Assembly: GCA_964017045.1 (NCBI GenBank)
Contig: OZ024794.1
Coordinates: forward strand, 52,543,608-52,607,607
Length of the DNA stretch: 64,000 bases
Source of the DNA: Omphiscola glabra
Lineage: Eukaryota > Mollusca > Gastropoda > Lymnaeidae
Direction: 5' to 3'
The translations under genes were made by a program, and so were the position numbers. The notes beneath the pieces were generated by a model. That model was not told the DNA's origin. It was given only the letters and a program-made list of their open reading frames with translations, and did no database searches. Shown piece by piece: positions 47,001-56,700 of this stretch; position 1 is the first letter of the stretch, and every line of letters begins with the position of its first letter.

Positions 47001-49644
47001 TCTTCTCGCACCGTTCCACTTCTTTGTAAGTCATCTATCATCAAACCATTGCTTAAGAAGCCTGGTCTAGATGAAAATAATTTTTAAAACTAGAGGCCTG
47101 TATCTAACTTATCAATTTTATCTAAAGTCATTCAAAACAATTGTTTGCTTACTTAAACGACCACTTTCTTCTTAGTCGTAATCAGTCGGCCTATAGACAT
47201 TTCCACAGCACAGAGGCAGCTCTCTTGATAGTCAGTAATGACCTATTGCGCGCAATGGACAGCGGTAATGTCTCCATCCTGATCCTTTTAGATCTAAGTG
47301 TGGCCTTTGACACTGTTGACCATGAAACCCTTTACAAAATCCTTGAAAATTACTTTGGAATTTCTGGTTCGTTTTTGTCTTGGTTTAGGTCCTACCTCTC
47401 CGATAGAACGCAGGCGGTCTCTGTGGATGACTGTCTCTCCGGCAGTGCTGACTTGGTGTACGGAGTGCCACATGGGTGCGTTTGGGGCCCGATTCTATTC
47501 ACATTGTATACCAGGCCACTGCTCCTTTTGATTGGGAGGCATGCTGTTGAGAGCCTGGCATTCGCAGATGACACGCAGCTATACAAGCATACCCATCATT
47601 CTTTGGTCGATTCCGCTGTCCAGACTGTGCGGTAGTGCATTGGTGATGTCAAGTCATGGATGACACTCAGCAAGTTGAAGCGTAATGACGACAAAACGGA
47701 AGCACTCCTCATTCACAATCACAAATCATCCACTACCTCAACTCTCCCCACCTCATTTCAAGTAGGTAACTCCGACATACAGTTTACATCCTCTGCTAGG
47801 AATCTTGGTTATATCCTTTCTAACATGTCTTTCGAAAAACATATCCCTCACATTTGTCGTTCTGCATACACCGCTGTCCGTCAGATCAGCTCCATTCGTG
47901 ATCACGTTACTCCATTACTCCACTCACTTGGCTCCCTATACATGCACGCATAGATTACAAGCTGTTTGTTTTCTGTCAAAACTTTTTCTCGGATTCCTGC
48001 CCTTCCTATCTAACCGAACTTCTTTCTGTCTATTAAGAACTATTCACCCCTTCGACAGCTTCGCTCCTCCGCAGACACACGCATTCTGTCCGTTCCCAAG
48101 ACACCCACTAAAACATATGGTGAACGATCTTATGGTGAATATGCATTTTTTTGATGTTATACAGCTTTTCTTTATTGCATAAATGTATTTTATTATAATG
48201 TCACTATTGTGTCTCTTTCGCTAATATTTTTATGTACAGCGCGGTGAGCCCAGCTATAGGCTGGGTACCGCGCTATATAAGACCACTAATAATAATAATA
48301 ATAATAACATATTGTGGGCGATTTGTTAAAAAGTTCAGTATCCACGCTTGAATATTTGAATGTACACCTATCGAATAAAGCTTTTTAATCATAGGGTGTG
48401 GTCAGTCGTGTAGCGAGGGGGGAGCAAGGGAGCCACCATGCCCCGGGCGCTAATCACAAAAGGGCGCCAAATGGTATATTTTACATATAATATTGTATGG
48501 TTTTCGAATAGGGGGGCGCTAAAAAGGTATTGTGCCCCGGGCGCGAGTTAAGCTCGCTACTTTACTGGGTGTGGTAGGATAGTTTTAAATGCTGATGAGA
48601 AGTATTGAGAAGTCATGGAAAGAAAGCCCCTTAAAAAATCCTTTTTAAGGGCTGTCTAGGTGATGGTACAGTAAAGTCTCTCCAGTTTTTGAGATTTAAT
48701 TGATATTCATGATTTTGATCATTTTCAGAAGTCGACGAGTCAATAAAGCAAGAGTCTGACATGACTTTGGAACTAGAGCTTCGGTGGAAACAACTCAAGA
48801 ACGTGCCCAACACAGACGACTTATTTAAAACGTAATTTTTTAAACAATTGTTGTCCTATCAAACAGGGGTGTATCGGATGTATAGAAATAATCATGTGGT
48901 GTCCAAAAATACCTCTAAATCTTGACAAATGTTCAAACTGTTAAACGACTAAAATTCTAGAAATCGTGTTAGGCGGGAGTCTATTTATTAATGCCCATCA
49001 AATTAAATTAACGAAATAGCTTTTTAACTCAAAATTTACCGTAATTCTATTACATTTTTTGAGACGTTAATAATTGAAACATCTTTATTCATTTAATTCA
49101 AACAAAGTCCTGGTGATCAGTGTCATCCTTGAATTCATTTTAAGGCCATTAGAGCATAAACCTATGTGAATATTATACCAAATGCTCTTATTCAATTAGT
49201 AATATTTTTAGTTTCTCTAGTGTAGATATGAAGCATATGTTGGAAAAAATAAACGTATTTCCACTGTAAATCTACACTGGAGCTTAGCATGTCAAATTGC
49301 TTTCTATCCAGGTGCAATTTATATTGGCCATTTCGTTTATGCATACTGAGTGTTGTGTCCTCATTATTTTGTCAATTTCCCACGGAATTTATATTTCCAA
49401 GCTGCCCATGAATATAAATTTCGAACAGGAGTACACAGTACAGTGATTCTCAAATTCATTTGCCCAACGTCCTCCTAACCCTCCCAAAAATGTATACACA
49501 TTCTTTATGAAAGCTCCATGAGATTTTGCTTCTATTTTGAACAGATTAAAGGCTCAACTAAAGGAATATCGGCTGAGCTTGGACAATGAAGAAAAAACGC
49601 TCTTGGCTTCTTGGAGCAATGAATCAAGCAACACCTGCCGATAG
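38287..49644 (+). CDS. Coiled-coil protein, at least six short exons in transposon-filled introns
   Basis: Exons: 38,287(or later)-38,403; 41,552-41,668; 41,881-42,046; 44,615-44,716; 48,729-48,831; 49,545-49,644 (TAG). Every junction is GT-AG and phases run 0, 0, 1, 1, 2 without conflict. The joined reading is highly charged and helical: KVKAKIQQKRERLAKQKDSI, EEQICGLEIDVSILKNQESL, LKVEEAFQNICLEHMKREHD, EMKAIHNSWEELLLFLGRKK, MTLELELRWKQLKNVPNTDD, RLSLDNEEKTLLASWSNESS. The whole is about 230 residues with no catalytic domain. I do not recognise the family; a ciliary, kinetochore or meiotic coiled-coil protein is possible but unproven. The first exon has no in-frame ATG and an upstream stop at 38,284, so the true start lies in an unseen 5' exon or upstream of an acceptor near 38,316. 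AATAAA at 49,754 supports the 3' end. Confidence 0.78.
38544..40530 (+). mobile_element. Decayed hAT transposon (ZMYM/DUF4371-type), 1,987 bp, with 8-bp TSD
   Basis: Perfect 8-bp duplication TGTGCCGC (38,536-38,543 and 40,531-40,538). Terminal inverted repeats begin CAGAGGCGTA at both ends. The plus strand encodes a broken transposase: IKEIQEAKYYSTIFDSTPDV, GQSYDNGANMAGKYK, NPLARYIPCCAHSLNLVGVH, LKKHTDTRWCSKANA and SCFAIIDAIMLQLKDTL, spread over several frames with stops and indels. The motif SYDNGANMxGxxxGVQAxI...PCxAHSLNLVG is characteristic of DUF4371/ZMYM-type hAT proteins. The N-terminal zinc-finger region is missing and the C-terminal part is inverted (see separate entry). Located in the first recognised intron of the coiled-coil gene. 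Confidence 0.93.
39870..40135. repeat. 55-bp perfect inverted repeat around an inverted transposase C terminus
   Basis: 39,870-39,924 and 40,081-40,135 are exact reverse complements (55 bp), separated by 156 bp. The loop encodes the hAT C-terminal motif (KSIKNYLRSTSCQQRTSSLA, LLSIERGL) on the minus strand. The rest of the transposase is on the plus strand. The C-terminal segment is therefore inverted relative to the body. Confidence 0.93.
42335..42735. repeat. 100-bp tandem repeat, 4 copies, within a hAT
   Basis: Exact 100-bp spacing (GTTATT or GTAATT at 42,335, 42,435, 42,535 and 42,635). Each copy contains part of the decayed transposase (minus strand DIEFPKVMEGSVFDKK). Because 100 is not a multiple of three, the expansion itself destroys the frame. 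Confidence 0.92.
43291..43600 (-). mobile_element. tRNA-like SINE nested in a hAT
   Basis: The minus strand has GTCAGGAGTTCAATCCCCGC (B-box like) near 43,555, then a roughly 200-bp body. It ends GAGCGCTATATAAGTACTCC followed by (AATC)n at 43,291-43,305. A GCGCTATATAAG tail also ends the LINE at 48,280, so the SINE may borrow that LINE's 3' end. The A box is degenerate and the 5' boundary is approximate. Confidence 0.55.
44848..46045. mobile_element. hAT-type element, non-coding, 1,198 bp
   Basis: Ends are CAGTGGCGTCACTAGGGTTG and, read inward, CAGTAGCGTCACTAGTGGGG, then GGGTGACACTATC. The flanks ATGGTATC and ACGGTATA match at 6 of 8 positions, an aged target duplication. The subterminal sequence relates it to the elements at 1,441 and 42,129. 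No transposase motif was recognised in the interior, so it is probably a non-autonomous or internally replaced copy. Confidence 0.75.
46197..46445. mobile_element. MITE candidate with roughly 32-bp terminal inverted repeats
   Basis: The left arm (46,197-46,230) and right arm (46,412-46,445) are imperfect reverse complements built on GTGACTTAAGTACTTT, with AGCAC and GTTCTTC. The element is about 250 bp and non-coding. No confident target duplication was found, so the superfamily is unassigned. Confidence 0.55.
46985..48306 (+). mobile_element. 5'-truncated LINE (CR1/L2-like), reverse transcriptase remnant
   Basis: Pseudogenised RT in the plus orientation. It reads SSIIKPLLKKPGLDENNF, RPVSNLSILSKVIQ, LLDLSVAFDTVDHETLYKIL, VYGVPHGCVWGPILFTLY and the catalytic-type LAFADDTQLYKH. 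Then come LKRNDDKTEALLIHNH and ARNLGYILSNM, in three frames with stops. It ends in GCGCGGTGAGCCCAGC...ACCGCGCTATATAAGACCAC followed by (TAA)n at 48,286-48,306, a CR1/L2-like 3' end. The 5' half (endonuclease) is missing. Inserted in an intron of the coiled-coil gene in the gene's own orientation. Confidence 0.85.
48403..48567. mobile_element. hAT MITE (165 bp), copy 1 of pair
   Basis: Perfect 8-bp duplication GGTGTGGT (48,395-48,402 and 48,568-48,575). Ends CAGTCGTGTAGCGAGGGG and CAGTAAAGTAGCGAGCTTAA (right, read inward). The interior is nearly identical to the copy at 52,655. It lies 161 bp upstream of a coding exon of the coiled-coil gene. Confidence 0.92.
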
Positions 49645-49753
49645 TTGACTTAAAATATATCATAAATTAAATCATAAATATTTGAAAACGCTTGTGGAAA
49701 AAAAAACTTGAATAATTATTGTTAAATTTTGTTAATTTTTATTATCAGTAATT

Positions 49754-49759
49754 AATAAA
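49754..49759 (+). terminator. Poly(A) signal AATAAA of the coiled-coil gene
   Basis: Canonical AATAAA 110 bp after the TAG at 49,644, followed by a T-rich stretch (ATTGTCATTTTTTAAAATTT). Supports 49,545-49,644 as the last exon. Confidence 0.65.
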
Positions 49760-49799
49760 GACGTGGAAATATTGTCATTTTTTAAAATTTATTTTTCCA

Positions 49800-51287
49800 T
49801 TTTATGTTCCCATTTTTTATTTGTAGGTATGTTAAAAAGTGTGTTAGGGATGTGTCATAACACTTGGGGTGGGGGTAATGTTATGAAATTTCAAGGAAAA
49901 ATGGAAGTTAGAAATAGAGTTTGGAGCGTTTATACCTCCTGAGTGGTGGAAGCCAAATCCCCACCCCCTCCCCCCCCTTTTTTTCCCCAGGCCGTGGCCT
50001 TGGTAAATTTTGTGTGCTGGTCTTGTCAGACATGGTATTGGTGTTGAATTCGGGAGATCACTGTGTATACTAAGTAATACAAAATTTAATGTTTGTAAAT
50101 TCTAGAACGCTGTCAAACATTTAATAATAAAATTGATTTTAAAAAAGATTGCAATTTCTCTAATAGCTCAATCATTTTTCAGCAAATCAAATTTTAAAAT
50201 ACGGTAATGTGATTATTTATTTTTTTAAATGAATTTAGGTAGGCCTAAAAACTAGACCTAATTTTTATTTTAGTTTAAAGTCTTAAAATTCGAATGTTAA
50301 AACACGTGTCGTTCTATAGGGTACGTCCAATGTTTTTAAAACAGGGTAGCTTGACCGTCGTGGTTGCCGCCTACTTTTACCAATTTGGGTTGGTTCCAAA
50401 ATCATGTTCTTTCAAAACTCGATTCCGGTAAGTTAAGTAGGGTTAATTAAAACAGACTCATTAATATAGTTTTTGAAATAAAATTTATACTCTTACTCTG
50501 AATAATTTCTTTCCTCTCAATTCCCGGTGGCGTCATCCGATCCATGTTTACTAAGCCAAACCATGACAACCACATATAATATAAAATCGGAAATGATATG
50601 CATCAAACCATTATTATGCTCGTTTCTATCCGAAAATATATTTTTTTCTTTTCCTTCGTGATCGTACTCCATACTCGAAAATTAGAGTTAAATTACCAAC
50701 CTAAGCCAAAAAATTACCAACCTTTAGCAAACAAAAAAAAAAGCGGGTGGGTGCGTATTCCCCCTCTAACTTAGATTTAGAAGCAACTGCTTCCTCCCCT
50801 CATAGAGGTGCTAATTCTAATGCAGGGGTGGCTAATCCATGGGCCGCATGCGGGATCGCACGTTAATTATTGGGTTAACGGAAATTTGTACGAGGGCTGG
50901 AGCTGGAACGGAAGTAGGCTAGGCAATCAAAAGTTCACATTATTTGATATTTTCATTTCTTCATTCAAACGCATCAACGCTCGGGGTTAAAAGTTAGTTA
51001 TCCTATAGTGTCACAAGAGAGCATTCGTTTTTTATGAGGGGCATAAATAGAATATCACACAAAATATGACCAATTAGTCATTTAGCAACAAATACTTCAA
51101 ACTTTTAACATTGTCTATGATGAATATATCGATTATCATATATAACTGGAGAATTATGTGAGATAAAAATGTAATTCAACTTTTCAAAGTAAATATGGCA
51201 TAACCATTTTTATATATAATCTATTTATTCATTATAATTTAATTAAATAAATTATATAATATACCAAAACATTTTGTAAAACAAAAT
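49800..51287. other. Gene-free stretch
   Basis: AT-rich with no exon I can support. A possible hAT end lies at about 50,823 (CAGGGGTGGCTAATCCATGG, then GCCGCATGCGG). No partner end or duplication was found. Confidence 0.5.
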
Positions 51288-51360
51288 AGCCCCCAGGGAG
51301 GATCGAACTCCCGACCCCTGGTTTACAAGACCAGTGCTCTAACCACTGAGCTATGGAGGC
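51288..51360 (-). tRNA. tRNA-Thr (anticodon TGT)
   Basis: 73-nt cloverleaf on the minus strand. Acceptor stem GCCTCCA pairs with TGGGGGC (one U-G pair). D arm is GCTC-AGTGGTTA-GAGC; anticodon arm is CTGGT-CTTGTAA-ACCAG with anticodon TGT. The variable loop is GGGTC, the T arm is GGGAG-TTCGATC-CTCCC, and the discriminator is T. Internal A box (TAGCTCAGTGGTTAGAGCA) and B box (GTTCGATCC) are intact. T runs (TTTT) follow within 10 nt of the 3' end as Pol III terminators. No intron, no encoded CCA. Confidence 0.95.
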
Positions 51361-52114
51361 AGTTGACAATTCTCTTTCATTAATTTTTATATACTATATA
51401 GTAAATATGTTCAGCTTGCATGTAATATGTTTGATATCTCATTTATGTGATATATGCATTATGTATTGGTTTCATTTTGGTATCAAAATTTCAACATATA
51501 TTCAATGAATCTGCTGAATTGAATATGAATGAAACAAAAAATTACGTTTCTAATCAACTGTCAACTGATCCCTATTTATATTTATTCTTTTGCCAGCCCA
51601 ACCAAAGCTTGTTCACAGTTAAAATAAAAATTAAAGTTATATTTATAATATGGTCTAATATATAAATATAGTTATTTTCCACCGGCCACCGCTGACCAGT
51701 ACGCACTACTACGACGACGACTATGTCTGTCATGTCTATCCAGTCTATATGAAGTTATTAGTATTAACACTGCTAAGCTGTCGGTGTAGCCTACTTCCGC
51801 TTTTTATTATTGTTACATTATGCAATCAAATAAATAGACATTTAAAATCTTGGAAAACCTTTGACTTTGATGTCAGAGGCATTTCCACTAAGTCAATAAA
51901 TTAATCAAATTAATGCATTATTATCGGCGACTGCCAGATTTTTTAAACACTTACTACTAATACTTACCGTACTTTAACTTTAAACTTAATAGTAGTACTA
52001 TTAATAGGTCTATTTAATAATTTTGTGACTTGTTAGAATCTAATCCTTAATTAGCCTTAAATTAAATTTTAACATTTAAAATCAAAATGTGTCATAATGT
52101 TTAATAATGGGTTT

Positions 52115-52190
52115 CAGGGTTGGAGGGGGGCGTAAAAATGACTCTGGTCCCCTGACGCCAAACACTGTAGATACGCCCCTGCTAGTGGCG
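52115..52190. mobile_element. hAT MITE fragment
   Basis: The right end read inward is CAGGGGCGTATCTACAGTGT, the common end of invertebrate hAT MITEs. The left end (CAGGGTTGGAGGGGGGCGTA) is only partly matching and no 8-bp duplication is clear. Probably internally deleted. Confidence 0.45.
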
Positions 52191-52654
52191 TTGAAATTGG
52201 ACGGATGAAGTGGTCCACCCAGGTATCACTATTTCTTTATAAGCTGGTGTGGCATTTTTGGACAACTGCAGAGTTTGAATCATGAAAGGGAGGACGGCAA
52301 AAATATGTGTCTAATGGTACCCGGGTACGAATGGCGGCGCTGGTAGTGGTAGTTTATTTTAGTTAAACCGAAGAATTGAGTTTACAAACATATAATCCAT
52401 TCAATTATCTTTCATTTGATACCTGATTTTGTCTTACAAACCCAACTGTAAATAGTTTTTTAATCTCAACCTCTTACTTCTGATACCTGGCTACCAATAG
52501 CCACTTCGTATAATTATAGTCCCCAGAAAAATTTTAATAAATTCAAAATACACGAATGCATTTTTTCACATATCTGAATTTTGTTTTGCAACATTCTACA
52601 CTTAATTGGAGAGCAACGGAAGATATCCTAGTTAAAAAATGTAGGTGCCACTTA

Positions 52655-52818
52655 CAGTGGCGTAGCGAGGGGGGGACAAGGGGGCATCATGCCCCGGCGC
52701 TACTCACAAAGGGGCGCCAAATGGTATATTTTACATATAATATTGTATGGTTTTCGAATGGGGGGGGCGCAAAAAAGGTATTGTGCCCCGGGCACGAGTT
52801 AAGCTCGCTACGCCACTG
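52655..52818. mobile_element. hAT MITE (164 bp), copy 2 of pair
   Basis: Ends CAGTGGCGTAGCGAGG and CAGTGGCGTAGCGAGCTTAA (right, read inward). Flanked by GCCACTTA (52,647-52,654) and GCCAGTTA (52,819-52,826), 7 of 8 matching. It shares GGGCGCCAAATGGTATATTT and the AT core with the copy at 48,403. Its inverted ends are better preserved. Confidence 0.9.
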
Positions 52819-53485
52819 GCCAGTTAACCTCGACTTAGAGACATCGTGTGCGCCCAGCAGTCCATACGACGTCGACTACGACTGCAGGGTGCCTCGGATA
52901 TTTTAGGGGATTAAAGATGTGATGAGGATATTTTCTTAATTATCATCTTTCCATGCAGGTTTGGCAAAACGGAAATTGCTTGACCTGCTTGTGTTATGCA
53001 AAGAAAAAAAATTAAATTAATTATTTAACTAAAAATAGTAATGTGGCTTTTATTTTTTATTTATATTATAAATTATTTTTAAGGAATGCTGCTTAATTAA
53101 TAGATCAATTTTCAAAAAAAAAAAATTCAATTAAAAAGGGTTCCATCACTAAAAAGCACTGCAAACATTATTTACATGATGATCGCAAATGGAAAAAACA
53201 AACTTACTTGTAATTATAATGCTTAGACTAAATATTTCCAAATTTTACCATAGTCAAAAAGAAAAAAAAAGTAAAGACTAACTATTCTTAAAATTGTAAG
53301 GTGTGGGGTGGGGACGACGACTTGCCTTGACTCTTAAATGTATGTAAATGTATTTTAATACAGTGTCATTAAAGTCTTTAAACTTGTGAAGTTTTAAAAA
53401 ATAAATAAATAAAAATAGCAATATATGCGAACAACATGAAGTAAGACTAAAGCTGTCAGTGCGATTTTTATAACCGAATACTGTA

Positions 53486-53590
53486 ACTTGATTAGCCTTA
53501 AATATACGGATCCTCAAATATATCGAGCCTAGCGATATTTCACACAGATTCCACCATTGTAATCGGTTAAAGGCACCAGTGGCACTGCCG
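53486..53590. repeat. Dispersed repeat, copy 2 (partner at 37,757-37,868)
   Basis: GATTAGCCTTAAATATACGG, TCAAATATATCGAGCCTAGC and CGGTTAAAGGCAC align with the copy at 37,757. Superfamily not determined. A C-run (53,593-53,602) follows. Confidence 0.6.
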
Positions 53591-53710
53591 CACCCCCCCC
53601 CCCACCCCACCGGAGATATAGTTGAAAGAAACCCTGCTTGCTGTAGATCATCAACTGTGCCTCACTGCGATACCTCCTTGTTAGAGTGGCCAGAAGAAGA
53701 TATGTTTTCA

Positions 53711-56700
53711 ATTTGAAATCATTTTGAAAAAAACATTTACGTCTTGTGTCTGTGACATAAGGTCATAAAAACTTGCAATAATTTTAAAATCTAAATATAA
53801 AACTTTAATCCTGAATTTTTTTTTTTTTTTTGCATTTTTGACCAATAATTATAAAGAAATCTTTGACAAAAACATAAAGAAGAAAATCATTGTTACATAG
53901 TAATAGTGATACGGTAGTGTTTTTAAAAAAAATGTTGATGGCTGCTTTAAATATTTGATCACCGTAATAAATAGTTTAAAAGTAGTTACTACATACAATC
54001 TGTGATCCAAATCTATTTTCATTACATGGTAGACCTACAGAGAAATTAAAGAAAATCTACATGATTTTCTTTTTAGATGTAGTTGTAGGCCTGTTGAAGT
54101 TGAATTGTTTAATCACTGATAACAGTGATCAAATTTACCAAATTATAAAAGTTATTTGATAAATTGTGTCATATATTCATATATGTTTCACGTGTCACAC
54201 ATATGAGTTTATTAGACACACAATATACGTTTTAAAATATGGATCACAAAAAGTTACTCTCAGGATACTAAACCTCACAATTTAGAAGTCTTTCACACAC
54301 TCTGGTTAAACTTTGGTTCAATGTTTGTAGATCCGTTAAACTAACCAATGAATTTTATCAAGCAGTCAATCAAATAAAAAATCGTATTTATTCAACAAGC
54401 CAGGAGATCAAGATAAACCGTTATTGGACATGCTAGAATCGTTCACTTTACATAATTAAAATGGTACAAGGTACTTGATAGTTTTTACATTTTAAAAATC
54501 GGACATGTTTTATTCAAATATCTTTTTTTATGGGGGGGGGGGGGGGGGGGGGGGGGAGAGAATGTGTGGTGGTGGTATACTTAAACTTTAAAAATCTATT
54601 TTCATCCCTCACTCAGAAATTGAAAGAAATTTTAATGCTACAAATACCTCTATTCGGTATGTATCAATTATGTTAGCCTGAAATCATGTGCATTGAGAAA
54701 CATGCAAGACTTATCTATTTTGAGTGCACATTCAACTTCCTAATGTGTGTATAATATAAATATTAATATAGAAGTCCTTTAAAATGCTGATACTTGTTAG
54801 GCCCACTCTCATTGAACAGGTACTGACAACATTTTAATCTTTTAAAAAATAGTGACATACAAAATAATTTTTCCATATATTCTTATTGTTTTTTTTTATT
54901 CAATTTGATTTATGATAAAAATTTATTTGATTAAAACTTTGATCAATTATTAAAAATATATAAATAATTTATTTCAAGGGAGCTCAGATGTGATAAAGAT
55001 ACATAAAAGTCACACAATTTGGAATGACAAGATATTTGCAAAAATATTGAAACCTTTTCTCAAACAAATGGTTATCCTAACTTTTACTTTGGCTGATGAA
55101 AAATGTTCCTAAGCTAATGAACATTAATTTTTTAACTTATGGGGGAATAAATGAAATCTAAATAATACTAGTTACATTTTATTTAATTCAATTTTAAAGT
55201 TCCTTTCAATGCCTTCAAATTATCCAAATTGATACAATTTAAATACAGTAGTTTTTAATTAATATTCTCAGAAAAATTATAAATAAATATACTCTATGTA
55301 CAAATTAATAATATAAGAATACTGACATCTTATATAAATCACTGAATCAATCTAAACATATCCATTAAAGAAGAGTATTTTAAATAAAGAATAATGTAAA
55401 ATAACACATTGATATTCCTTTTTTTTTTTTGTTGAGTACCATGGAAACAAAAAACAAATGAAAAAAGAATGAGGCTTTTTTTTTTACTTTGGGGCTATCT
55501 ATTAATGATGTCACACTATTTTACTGATTATTTTACTACCTCCTCATCATCCCACAAAATGAGACACTCACTGTCACACACCCTACTCCCCTTAGATGTA
55601 TGATATCATATATTATACAAATTTAATTTACCAAAGATTTCTTTTTGTATACCGTATGAGTTAAATATAAAGCTGCTGAAAAAAAAATTCTAGCTAAACC
55701 TCTTCAGCAATAAAAGACTAATATTTTTTTTTATAGTTAATTATAGATACAATTTTTCTGTACCTGCCTTTAAAATATCATCAGGTACATGTATAATTTC
55801 TAGCAATATTTTATTATGCATTTACATTTTGAGCTTGTAAGTCTTGCAATGTGTTTGTAATTTTTACAAAGAATAATTTATTTGATTCATTTTTGTGTGT
55901 GCCATTGTCATAATATTTAGAATGAAAAAAATAATTCAGCCAATAACAAATATGATATGGCTAATACGTACAGAAATGCAAAATTTATACAGAAGATTAC
56001 CTTTCATAAATAACCAGTCAACTGTGTAGGTATTTATTATGACTAATTGTTACAGAAAAAAAAAAAGAAATATAAAATACCAGTATAATAAATTATTTCA
56101 TTTTGTCTTTTTGAGACACTATTCATTTATTCAGGACACATTAAATACATTAATGATTCTTAAGTAACCAGAACATTCAGAACTTTTGATCTATAGCATT
56201 TAGGCCTGAGATAACCACTTGAGAAGAAAACAATAGAATAGAATAGAGTGTTACAAACCCACAATTTTCAATCAATTAAATAATGCTTTTAATTTATAAT
56301 GCAATGAAAATGCTGTTTTTTTTTTTTTTAAACTAATGAAATATTAAAATAATAGATATAAAAACACTGATAAACCAAAGAAGATCATGCACATGATGAG
56401 GATTACATTCCCCTGATTAAATTAGTGACTGTACTAAAAGCAAGGAAATTAGTTGCTGGATTAAAACATTATATGGTGGAGTGATACTTAAGTATCAGCA
56501 CTAGATTGCAGAGATGAATTTTCAGCAACTTTTGAACTGTAAGTGGGAATAAAAAAAATCTTCTCTAATCTTTGCACCATTATTTTCAGTAATTAGTTTT
56601 GATATAAATGAGGATTTATATTAAGGCACTGTATATATTTACAAAGAACTTAAGATCATTGGGGCAATTGAATAATAGCATACAATCGATCTGGTCCCAA

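Noticed and set aside
47141..47635. Reverse transcriptase frame as a functional gene or retroviral element
   Set aside because: Frames are broken, there are no LTRs, and the 3' end is a CR1/L2-like LINE tail. It is a dead LINE copy.
49440..49500. CAGTGATTCTCAAATTC as a third SPIN-like end
   Set aside because: Similarity fades after about 17 bp and no second end follows.
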